Source of the DNA: Areca catechu
Lineage: Eukaryota > Streptophyta > Magnoliopsida > Arecales > Arecaceae
Reading direction: 5' to 3'
NCBI GenBank assembly: GCA_021397845.1
Contig: CM038049.1
Location: forward strand, 102,888,877 to 102,952,876
Length of the DNA: 64,000 bases
The notes below the pieces were generated by a model, which was not told the origin of the DNA, searched no databases, and saw nothing but the letters and a program-made list of their open reading frames with translations. Below, one piece after another: positions 44,051-53,804 of this stretch. The first letter of the stretch is position 1. Every line of letters begins with the position of its first letter. The translations under genes were made by a program, and so were the position numbers.

Positions 44051-45403
44051 TGCGGACACCAACAATGGCCTTCAATCAAATTCTTTATGGATTGAATGAT
44101 AAATTTGAAGCCCCAACAAGTCAGTTCAACTACAACCCAAAGAGCCGACTCGAGGACTGGAGTGACTCAATCAGAGAATTCTGCTACTTCAAATTTCTAC
44201 ATCAACATTTCAGCTATTCAACACTTATTCAGCTACTTGGAATAACTCAACACTTCAGCACTTATTCAGCTACCTGGAATAACCTTAACTATTTGGAATA
44301 ACTCAGCACTTAGGATAAATCGGCAAGTCAATTACAAGACCAAGTTGGACTGCCACATCACCAAGCCTAGGTGGCAGCCAAGCCAACATGGAGGACACCT
44401 CACAACCCCCCTCCACTTGGGCACCTACATTCAAATTCAAAATGAAGTGGTCGGCCCTTATTCTTCTCCTTGAATCAAGTTTGGTTGTAATTCTCCACCA
44501 TCTTCTCCATGTATTCCTCCATGAATTTTGAAATTTCAAAAGGTTTTGGGAGGTCTATTAATACCTCTCCATAGCTCCTTCTAATCCAACTTATGAATGA
44601 AAAATTTTGAGTTCCAAAATTCTTTCCATTTGTATGATGCAAATGTCCTTCTTGAGGGAGTGAGTATGAGGCTCAACCTAGCTACGTCATAGTTGTATTA
44701 GTCTACCTAGCAAAGATTTCCCTTCCATCTTCCCTAAAAACTAATTTCAGTAAGCTCTAAAGGATGCCATCTCCAAGGAAGCCATCTCCAACAATCCTTC
44801 CAAGATCATCTTCATCCATTCTTCTTCCAAAGATGCCCACCAACTTCAACTCAAGGAAGCCAATCATCCATTCTTCTTCAAAGGTGCCATCCTTCTACAT
44901 CCCAAGTACTCTATTCTTCCTTTTGACCACTTCTTTCAACTTTCCACAACTTTGCCATGTCACTAATGTCATTCATTGGAGGGTCCCCTACAATTCTGAG
45001 TTAAAGAGGAGGTTTTGCTTTGCCCTGAAACTAGCCATGGATGGTGCTTCCATTTCGGAAGTGATAGTCTTCAAGTTCAGTTGCAGCTCCATGGAGTGCT
45101 GAAATTGATCTACCATCAAAGGAGGGAGAGCTCATCATTGGTTAATAAACCCATCCGAGTCTCTAAGGTCTGTTCTTATGAAGGTTATGTCCTAGTTAGA
45201 ATGGTTTCTCAACCATTAGGTCCATTTTTCCTTGATTAAAATAGAACTACATTGCTTGTAAGTTTCCTTTCATTAAGTAGTCTCATCATATAGTTTACTT
45301 TGGCCCTTTCTTATGCTTGAACTTTGCTAATATAAGTAGGTATCATTGCTCAATTTGTATTGCTAAACTGTTAAGCTAGAGTTCCTCTTTGCATCCTGCA
45401 TCA
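44051..45403 (+). repeat. element G 3' LTR, second tandem copy
   Basis: It starts TGCGGACACCAACAATGGCC, lacking the first three bases (TGG) of the LTR. It ends CATCCTGCATCA and is followed by CAAGA. It is similar to both other G LTRs but lacks about 40 bp near 44905. Confidence 0.9.
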
Positions 45404-45408
45404 CAAGA
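45404..45408. repeat. target-site duplication of element G (right)
   Basis: CAAGA, the partner of 16463-16467. It shows that both tandem LTRs lie within the element. Confidence 0.92.
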
Positions 45409-45534
45409 GTCCTTCTACTTGTTCATCACTTATAAGGTGATAAACTGTACTTTATCCCCTTTCATATGACACCCATATTGCATGGCCTTTGACAGGTCAA
45501 AGATGGCAAATGGCATTGATAAAAGTGGTGCATA

Positions 45535-45558
45535 AGTGAAGAGTAGCGACTCTTCACT
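45535..45558. other. hairpin 1 in LTR L
   Basis: A perfect 10-bp inverted repeat, AGTGAAGAGT and ACTCTTCACT, with loop AGCG. Confidence 0.85.
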
Positions 45559-45697
45559 ATTGGCGCACAGAAAAGGACATGCTTAGGGGAGTTGTTTCAA
45601 GATGAAACAAGGAATCCCTAGCCTTATCCCATGCATATGTGTCCTAGCTTATTACCAGTTGCAAGAAGGGATGGGCGGTGAAATTAAATGGCGCGCG

Positions 45698-45725
45698 CAA
45701 GTGAAGGGTTGCGACCCTTCACTTG
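45698..45725. other. hairpin 2 in LTR L
   Basis: A perfect 12-bp inverted repeat, CAAGTGAAGGGT and ACCCTTCACTTG, with loop TGCG. Compared with hairpin 1, one base pair changed from A-T to G-C on both arms. Confidence 0.88.
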
Positions 45726-46336
45726 GTTACCACAACATTTTAAATCCAAAAGTCCTTAATGAAGGAACTTGACTCTTGGATAAGTCTGCTTCCATGCCAT
45801 CTTAAGACCCCTATCAACCAGTTACATGCCACATGGCATGAGGACAAATGGCCAACTATCAGGAGAAGTCTTTTGGCATAGGAAGGGTCATGGCCTTTGG
45901 TACAGGAAGAGTCATGATGTTTCAAAATAAGACTCCTTCTTAATGAAGGGTCTTATGTGATATGTTATTTGACAGATCAAAGGGCTGATGAAGAGCCATA
46001 ATTGGCACCTCCCCATCTCCTAAAAATAGCCTTTGATGTTTAGGTCGAAGGAATCATGAATCTGATTGCTTTCTTTCTTACACTTACACTCTGCCACTCA
46101 CTCCTTGTCGCTTCCTTCCCTTGTTAAAGGATAAGCTTGCCTTAAGACAAGCTCCCCATTTTAAGACAAGGGTTTAGAAAGAGAATTAGGAAGTGATAAA
46201 GAGAGTGAAGAGAGATTTTGGAGAGGGCTCAGAGTGCTCTACTGGAGGGCAATTATCAGAGCAAGAAAGGAGAGGCTGCCAAAAAAAGAAAGGCCATCAA
46301 AAGAGTCCCATTAGTTTAAGCAACCTACTAAGGAGT

Positions 46337-46341
46337 GCTTC
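46337..46341. repeat. target-site duplication of element K (left)
   Basis: GCTTC, repeated at 49523-49527. Confidence 0.94.
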
Positions 46342-47871
46342 TGATGGGGATCCAAGGCAGGTCTAGAATTTTTTCATATTTTTCTTTTTTCTCGCAATTT
46401 TTATTTTTCCTATTCCCACTATTCCACTTATCCCCACTATTCCAGCTTTATCCCGAGCCTATCCTAACTGTATTCCAGCCTTATTCCATCTTCTTCTCGT
46501 GTTTAAAAAAAAAACTTCCCAAACCCTAGCCACTGCCCCGTCGCCCGCAGATCCGGGCTGCCCGACCCTCGGCCGCCCCCGCTGACCCGTCACCGGTGCT
46601 CGCCAGAAAAGCTGGCTGCCGCCACCCACGCCCATGGGAAGATGAACGGACGCGGGAGGCGTTCGTCTACCCACTTGCGGCCGTGCCGCCCCTGCACCGC
46701 TGCCGCTGCCACCGCGACCTGCCGCCGGCCGGCCGCCCGCCATCCATCGGCTCATGCCCGGCCGTCGAGGGGCCCTCGCCGGCACCTAGGATCCTACGGT
46801 CGTGGGGAAGACCAACGGACGTGTCTGTTCGTGTGATGTCGCCGCCCGTCGCCTGACACCACCGCCGCCTCCCGCCTGCTACCATCCCATCGTTCACCGA
46901 CCAAGGCCCGGTCACCGGAGGCCTCGCCAGTGCCCAGGAGTTCCCACGCCCAGGGGAAGGCCAAACGACATGCCCTGTGCATGCCGTGCCTACCCTTGTG
47001 CCGCCTCGCCTACAGCCCGCCGCCAGCTGTCCACCGGCCCCGTCCGCCGCCTACTATCCGGTCACCAGCCGTCCGCCGGTGCTCAGTCGAGAGATCGATC
47101 CTCTTCTATGCACGTCCATGAGAGGATTCTACATAGATTTTGAAGCAGTCCAGTTTTCAGAGCAGCATGCTTTTTAGTGTAGTGAAGGAACATGCTTCTC
47201 AGAGCAGATCTGCACCAATATTGATGTAGCATGGATTTTGATGTGATTAATTTTCCTTTTTTAGGTTTACTTGGAAGTTAAGTAAATGAAGGGTTTGGTT
47301 TTTCTTTATAAAGGGGCCCTCCCCCTCTTGTAATAAGAAGTTGAATAGAAATTTTTGGGTTCTTCATTGGTTCTGGTTCTGGTTCTGGGCTGAGGCCCGT
47401 TTACCTTCGTTCCCTACTGTGTAGATAATGGGTTCGTTGGGGGGTGTGAGAGCCCTACTATGTGGATGATGGGTTCGAGCGCCCTAGTTACCCCCTATCC
47501 CATCTTCTTAAACCCTCATGTCCTTTGAGAGTCACCCTAGCGGCCTCTATGAGAGCCTTACTATATGGATGATGGGTTCGATGAGAGCTCAGGGTAGCTA
47601 TGTGCTTTGATCCCTGACTTTCTGTGTGCGTCTCCCAGTTAGAGTGAGTCACAGGGCCATGAGTTCCAGTTCCCAGTCACCCATCTCCATCCTTCCTTTG
47701 CCACCTCAACCAAGAAAATTAAAAACAAAAGAGATCAATTGTTTTAGGAGTTTAGTTTTCAGTGTCACCCTAGTCCCGGGAGGCTTCTTAGCCCTCCCAC
47801 AGTCCTAGTTTGTTTAGTTGTTTCCCTTTCCAAAATAATCCAGGGTTACATCGAGTCTGTGTCCTGCATCA
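46342..47871 (+). repeat. element K 5' LTR
   Basis: It runs from TGATGGGGATCCAAGGC to GTCCTGCATCA. A GC-rich segment at about 46520-47070 has overlapping open frames on both strands that I do not regard as genes. TATAAAG at 47307, CTCTTGTA at 47325 and ATAATGGGTTCG-type repeats (47420-47580) follow. Confidence 0.93.
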
Positions 47872-47956
47872 ATTTTGGTATCAGAGCCAATTGTGGATTA
47901 GGATGCGCTCCATTTTTTGAACTCGACGGAGTCGAGTTCTTCATGGTCGAGGAGTA
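47872..47956 (+). other. element K interior: PBS, inverted repeat, PPT
   Basis: PBS TGGTATCAGAGC at 47876-47887. GAACTCGAC GGA GTCGAGTTC at 47919-47939 is a perfect 9-bp inverted repeat, homologous to the pol end of autonomous elements. GTCGAGGAGTA then precedes the 3' LTR. Confidence 0.93.
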
Positions 47957-49522
47957 TGATGGGGATCCATGGCAGTTCCAGAATTTTTTCATATTTTTCT
48001 TTTTTCTCAAAATTTTTATTTTTTTTATTCCCACTATTCCACCTATCCCAACTTTTCTAGCTTTATCCCAAGCCATCCCCACTTTATTCCAGCCTTATTC
48101 CATCTTATTCCCATGTTTTTTTAAAAAAAACTTCCCAAACCCTAGCCGCCACCCCGCCGCCCCCAGATCCGGGCTGCCTAACCCCCGGCCGCCCCCGCCG
48201 ACCCGCCACCAGTGCTCGTCGGCCCCGCCCTTGCCAGAAAAGCTGGCCGCCCATGCCCATGGGAAGACTAACGGATGCGGGAGGTGTCCATCCACCCACG
48301 TGCGGATGTGCCGCGCCCCTGCACCGTTACCGCCGCCACCGCCGGCCTGCAGCCGGCCGCCCGCCCGCCGTCCTCCGGCTCAAGCCCAGCCGCCGGGGGG
48401 CCCTCGCTGGCACCCAGGACCCCACGGCCATCGGGAAGACCAACAGACGTGTCCGTCCGTGTGACGCTGCCGCCCGTCGCCTGACACCGCCGCCATCGCT
48501 TGACACCGCTGTCACCGCCCGCCTGCCGCCATCCCTCCATCCCGCCGTCCGTCGGCCAAGGCCCGGCCGCCGGAGGCCTCGTTGGTGCCCAGGTGTTCCC
48601 ACGCATGTGGGAAGGCCAACCAACATGCACAGGGCGTGCCATGCCACCCGTGCCGCATTGCTTGCAGCCCGCCGCTAGCCGTTCGCCGGCCCCGTCCGCC
48701 GCCTGCTTCCCGGTCGCCGGCCATCCATCGGTGCTCAATCGGGAGATCGATCCTCCTCTATGCACTTCCATGAGAGTATTCTGCATGGATTTCGGAGCAA
48801 TCTAGTTTTCAGAGGAACACGCTTTTCAGCACAGATCATCAAGCCAACATGCTTCTCAGAGCAGATCCGCACCAATATTGATGTAGCATGGATTTTGATG
48901 TGATTTATTTTCCTTTTTTAGGTTTACTTGGAAGCTAAGTAAATAAGGGGTTTGGTTTTTCTGTATAAAGGGCCCCTCCCCCTCTTGTAATAAGAAGTTG
49001 AATCGAAATTTTTGGGTTCTTCATTTGTTCTGGTTCTGGGCTGAGGCCCGTTTGCTTTCGTTCCCTATTGTGTGAATAATGGATTCGTTGGGGGGTGTGA
49101 GAGCCCTACTATGTGGATGATGGGTTCGAGCGCCCTAGTTACCCCCTATCCCATCTTCTTATCCCCTAATGTCCTTTGAGAGTCACCCTAGCGGCCTCTA
49201 TGAGATCCCTACTATGTGGATGATGGGTTCGATGAGAGCTCAGGGTAGCTATGTGCTTCGATCCCTGACTTTCTATGTGCATCTCTCCATTAGAGTGAGT
49301 CCCAGGACCATGAGTTCCAGTTCCCAGTCCCCCATCTCCATCCTTCCTTTGCCACCTCCACCAAGAAAATTGAAAACAAAAGAGTTCAGCTGTTTTAGGA
49401 GTTTAGTTTTCAGTGTCACCCTAGTCCCAGAAGGCTTCTTAGCCCTCCCATAGTCCTAGTTTGTTTAGTTGTTTCCCTTTCCCAAATAATCCAGGGTTAC
49501 ATCGAGTTTGTGTCCCGCATCA
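47957..49522 (+). repeat. element K 3' LTR
   Basis: It runs from TGATGGGGATCCATGGC to GTCCCGCATCA, 1566 bp. It has the same GC-rich insert (about 48120-48740) and TATAAAG near 48963. Substitutions and indels against the 5' copy are frequent, so the insertion is not very young. Confidence 0.93.
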
Positions 49523-49527
49523 GCTTC
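49523..49527. repeat. target-site duplication of element K (right)
   Basis: GCTTC, the partner of 46337-46341. Confidence 0.94.
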
Positions 49528-49762
49528 CTAGGATCAATTCCTGTGTGGATTACCTCTGGAGGGCATGCACTTGTGTGCTTAGTGGAAAGAAGAAATAATT
49601 AGCATTCCAGGTATTTTTCCATACCCTAATTGAATAACTTGTTAATTTTAATGAATAAGAGATCTTGGGCTTAGGGTTTCAAGTCATTGGAATTTCAAAA
49701 ATGAAAATTTTTGAAATCCATGCTTCCGCTGTATCACCGAAACCCAACAGTGGTATTAGAGC
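49528..49762 (+). mobile_element. copia LTR L, 3' end, and PBS
   Basis: The LTR resumes after K and ends AAACCCAACA at 49749. TGGTATTAGAGC at 49751-49762 is a one-mismatch initiator tRNA-Met PBS. TTTTTGAAATCCATGCTTCC before the end matches the remnant at 12961-13098. Confidence 0.8.
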
Positions 49763-50901
49763 CCTCTTATTTCATTCAATTAATGGTTAATTGAATATGC
49801 TTATACGATAGTGAAGATGATCATATATGGTAATTTGATGCATGCCACTAATTAGGGTTCACTTAAATAGTGAATGATAATATGATCATGTTTATGAATC
49901 ATAGTATGATGCAGACTATTGAAAGAGCGTATGATAGTGAATGCAATTACTAATGATTGCTTATTATGATATGAAGTGATGTATGATTGTTTTAAATTAC
50001 ATATGATATATGTTAAATCCTATTAACTGCTTTGGATTAGGTTAGTCACCATGGCCATCCAATCATAGGAGTTACTTAGAGTTTCATGGCCCTCTCATCC
50101 TATTCATTAGGGTCTCCTATGGCATGTAGGGGTGCCGCTGTAGCCATATCCAATGAACAAGTGAGGTGAATGGATTTATATTACAATCATGCTTATGGTA
50201 TGCATATTAGGGTTAATATGCTCGAATGATGGAATAAATATCATGTCATATATGTATGGTTATGAATATATTATGATGTCATGAATGTTAGGTTTTATGA
50301 TGTCATGAATATTAGGTTGTCATGATTAAGTCTATATTAGGATGGTTAGAGACTCTCAAAGCCCTCATAAAAATTATATTTAGTCATAGTGTAAGTTAAT
50401 CATGATGCAAATCCGATTAGGGTATGATCAGCCAATTGGTATCTAGGCAAGAGTTTCTGGGAAGGTAAAGGGAATGAGGTTTTAAATTGGTTCCGTTGTC
50501 TTACCTGGCCAATTTAATTAGTATCTAAGGAAAGCAACGGGGGGAGCCCCTCATCTCTTCCACTTACCTGGCCAATTTGGTCATATCTAAACCCTAAATT
50601 GGAAATGTTAAGTGATTAAGCACACTACACATTGCCTTCCTTCATGCTAAGCCAAATCCATGTCAAAAACTATAGTAGGTTTGTTGTGATTGACACAAGG
50701 CCTACTCTAAGATTTGATATGATATTTGTCTTGGTGCATTTTTATGCTTTATGGCATGATTGGTGGTGTTGCTTTGTTTTGATTGACACAAGGGCAACAT
50801 TTATCAAACATGGTTGTATGGAAATGAAGAGTCTGACTAAACTAAGACATTATAGTTTGTTATGATTAACACAAGGCTATAAATATCTTAGAGATAGGTG
50901 T
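49763..50901 (+). other. copia element L leader
   Basis: AT-rich sequence with loose repeats of ATGATGTCATGAAT(G/A)TTAGG (about 50270-50325) and TGATTGACACAAGG (50690, 50780, 50865). Phrases such as TACCTGGCCAATTTGG resemble the leader of M (54480-54600). No gag was found before the break at 50901 by LTR C4. Confidence 0.6.
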
Positions 50902-51077
50902 TGATGCGGTACGACTCTAAGATTGCTAAACATGCAGAGAAAATACTAAAATATTTTTTTTATAATTTTTATAATTTAAGTTTGCAGGCTAAATTTCCAA
51001 ATAAAAGTAAAGCTAGCATATGGAGTAGCAATGCATAGAATCATCATGATCGCAAAGAACTCATACAAGATTATAAG
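50902..51077 (-). mobile_element. family C LTR (C4, minus strand), part 1
   Basis: On the minus strand this is the LTR 3' end, terminating CGTACCGCATCA (plus strand TGATGCGGTACG). It is split by copia element M and resumes at 61585. It is the 3' LTR of element N. Confidence 0.85.
51073..51077. repeat. target-site duplication of element M (left)
   Basis: ATAAG, repeated at 61580-61584. Confidence 0.94.
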
Positions 51078-53791
51078 TGTTGGAAATTGTGTCCCAAAGC
51101 TAATCACTTAGGTTGTAGGCGGTTGTGTTGAGTATTATAATCTGTATATGAATTAATAAAATATTATTTTGGCAGCTCATCACATCATTCATTTCCCTGT
51201 AATGAACTCAATTTATGTGATGAAGTCCTTAGGACTGCACTGACTTCGATATAGAGAGGATATATCGAGTGGTCATTTAAAAGGTTCATAACCAAAGGAT
51301 ACATTGTACAGGACAGCAATGTATCAAGTGTAGGTTGTTGTGGTTCACATCGTTTGGTTGTCCTCTTGACTAAAGGAGTGTGGTGACACTGATGTGATCT
51401 ACAAGTGGGATGTGTGACAACTTATTGAACGTGACTCAATGGAGCTCCTTTCTGCCAAAGGATTACTCGCGATTGGATATGGGTATATGTGCCCTTCCGA
51501 CCTGAGGTCACCATGGTAGCTTGCAAGCAACTCCCTGTGCTTTGGTGCTGGACTACTCGGATTTCTAATCCAGTGATGAAAGGTTTCTGTGTATAGGCAA
51601 GTACTTGTGGAGCAGTGGTGGACCAAGATGAAATTATCTTGTCTAAATTGTTTGGATTGAATGTCTCGCAGTGTCTCAATTTAGCAAATCCTTGGTCAAG
51701 GTAGTCTCAGAGAGGAGTCACTGGACTTGTGAGGTTAATACATGTTGTGGATTGACTCAGTCAGGGTTGGCAGTCTAACCCTATGTCATCTTGAGCATTG
51801 GATGTCAAAGGGATGAATTATACGATAACCATATGCCAGAGGTTTGATAGATTGCTCTCGCATCTTCGGCCTATCCGGATGTTGGGATCCATTGCTAGAT
51901 GGTATCTTGTACTGGTACTGGAAGTGTTTCAGTGCTACCGTTTAGGTTCGAGCCTATGAGATCACATGCCATCGAGGATTTCTTCCTGATCCAGGAACCG
52001 ATCAATGATTGAGAATCATTTCGGTATTAAGGTCAAACATACTAATTGAGCACACATTGGATTTTTCTGGTCCACCTTGTCTGATTTGGATTGACCAGGA
52101 TGGGTTTAGGTCAACCAGGAATTATTCCTGGTAGACCAAGACTGAACCAAGTTTTATTACTCATTGGGTTTAGTCGGACCGGGTTTTATTAAACCAAATT
52201 TTGAAATTGGTGAACCAGGTTTTATTTGGAATAGTTGAACCGGTCTCTTCTTGGGTTGGTTTACACGGTGAATGGTTCAACGTCGTTTTCCCTTCCCTGT
52301 TTCACCGATTCAAATGAGATGAGATCTCATGGAGTTCGGCTGCAATTTGGATTGGCTCTTCTCGGTCTCTCGGTGGTGATCTCCTTCTGTTCTTCCCTCC
52401 CGCATGTCTCTTCTTCACGGTGATTTTCCAGCAGCAGCTCCTGTTCCCAGAAATTGTAAACCGATTCTAATTGATCCAAAGGAGTTCGGATTTATCGGGG
52501 TTTCCTCTCTGGTGTTTTATCTGGACTGCTCCTAGAAATTGTAAACCAATTCTAATTGATCCAAAAGAGTTTGGATTTATCGGGGTTTCCTCTCCGGTAT
52601 TTTATTTGGACTGCTCTTCCATCGTTTTCCCTTGCCTTCATGGATTGAATTCTCTGCCTATAAATATAGCCTGATGGTTTAACGCTCGGAGGTGCAAGAG
52701 AGGTGCAAGAGAGGTGCAAGAGAGAAGCAATAGAGATGAGAAGCAGAGCATGACAAAGAGGAGAAGAACAGGGGCTCACAGGATTTTTTCTTTGGGCTTG
52801 ATAGCGTCTTCCCGGTCTTTTTGGGCATCTTCACTCCTTCACGGTTTGTCATGGCAGCATGAAGTTCTAAGGAAGTGGCATGCAACACCATGAGATGAAG
52901 CAGCAGGCTGTGCTCGATCAGAGATGAAGGCCGTGATAGATCAAAGAGAGGAGCAGCAAGCCTTCGGTTCCTTGCTCCACCTCCGTTCGATGCTCTCGAT
53001 TTTCACAGCCTGTGGTTTTTGTTTTGTTAAATAGGGGATGCCATACGAAGAGGAAAAGAAACAGTGCATCGGTTGTATTCACGTCTTTGTTTGGGCCGTG
53101 AGATGTAAAGGAAGAGGGAAAACAGGGCGTGCAAAAGTGGAGGCCACGGGTTAGCGACCGTGGGTTGCAGGCCATGATTTTTAGAAAAATCTGAGTGCAG
53201 AATATTTTTGGAAGTTTTGGATTTATTCCTTTCCTGGTATCATTATTTCCTTGGTGTGCTCTTGGTGGAGTTTGGGCAGTCTTGGAGAAGACCGTCCATG
53301 AGAATTATTTGATATTCCCTGCTCCATCTATCCGTGACCGATTTATGGATTCCTGATGGACTAGCATCCATCTGGGAGTCAGATCATCGAGAACCCTGCA
53401 CGTGGATACTCTAGAGGGTGGACACGTGGATACCTCGAGAGTTTGGATCGATCGATCTCATCTTCTTGCTGTGTTGCAGATCTTATTTTGATGTTGAAAG
53501 AGTTCAACCGGTCACTGCTGATATGATCTAAAGACTGAGGGAGTCGACTTCGATTAGGTATATTTTATTTTGGTTATCATGCATACCTAGATCTAGTTGT
53601 TATCATATGATTACGATTGTTGCACTTACCTATACATGCCTGTATATTTCGTAACATGCATCATAATATGTTAGATCCTGTTCATGAGTAGGTACTTTCC
53701 GCTGCATGCTTAAAAAATTTTAATCATGTAATACCTGCTCCCTAGTGTTGCATGCCTAGCGTAGGCTTCTGCTGCACCAGGTTTTCCTTCA
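51078..53791 (+). repeat. element M 5' LTR
   Basis: 2714 bp, from TGTTGGAAATTGTGTCCC to TTTTCCTTCA. TATAAATA at 52659. It carries an 85-bp tandem duplication (52450-52619) absent from the 3' LTR. Small open frames inside (51399-53175) recur in the 3' LTR and are not supported as genes. Confidence 0.93.
52450..52619 (+). repeat. 85-bp duplication in M 5' LTR
   Basis: GAAATTGTAAACC...GGACTGCTC occurs twice in tandem with about five differences between copies. The 3' LTR has a single copy near 60316-60400. Confidence 0.85.
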
Positions 53792-53792
53792 G

Positions 53793-53804
53793 TGGTATCA
53801 GAGC
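53793..53804 (+). other. element M primer-binding site
   Basis: TGGTATCAGAGC, two bases after the LTR end. Confidence 0.93.

Larger units (their letters stand above)
16468..45403 (+). mobile_element. element G: old Ty3/gypsy element hosting all insertions of the central block
   Basis: The 5' LTR (16468-17903), PBS, leader, gag-pol fragments (21710-23768, 26160-27061, 40889-42636) and two tandem 3' LTRs (42637-45403) are flanked by CAAGA. Element J splits the leader, fragment I splits RT and element F splits RNase H. Gag and pol carry many stops, two tandem duplications and a lost integrase catalytic Glu, so G is dead. The C-terminus has the same chromodomain-like tail as E. Confidence 0.93.
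45409..46341 (+). mobile_element. copia LTR L, main part (5' truncated)
   Basis: Non-coding AT-rich sequence continuous with 49528-49749 once K is removed. That segment ends AAACCCAACA and is followed by a PBS, so this is LTR sequence. The 5' end is lost at the boundary with element P. It holds two perfect hairpins. Confidence 0.65.
46342..49522 (+). mobile_element. element K: LTR element with an 85-bp interior
   Basis: Two LTRs of 1530 and 1566 bp are separated by 85 bp holding only a PBS, an inverted repeat and a short purine-rich tract. GCTTC flanks the whole. It carries no gene, yet both LTR ends and the flanking duplication show that it integrated as a complete unit. It was inserted in copia LTR L. 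Confidence 0.94.

Noticed and set aside
46596..48805. GC-rich ORFs in the K LTRs as genes
   Set aside because: They lie in both LTR copies, are not conserved in frame between them, and have no known domain.
50632..50865. 77-codon ORF in the leader of copia element L
   Set aside because: It is AT-rich leader with loose repeats, no domain, and no related frame in element M.
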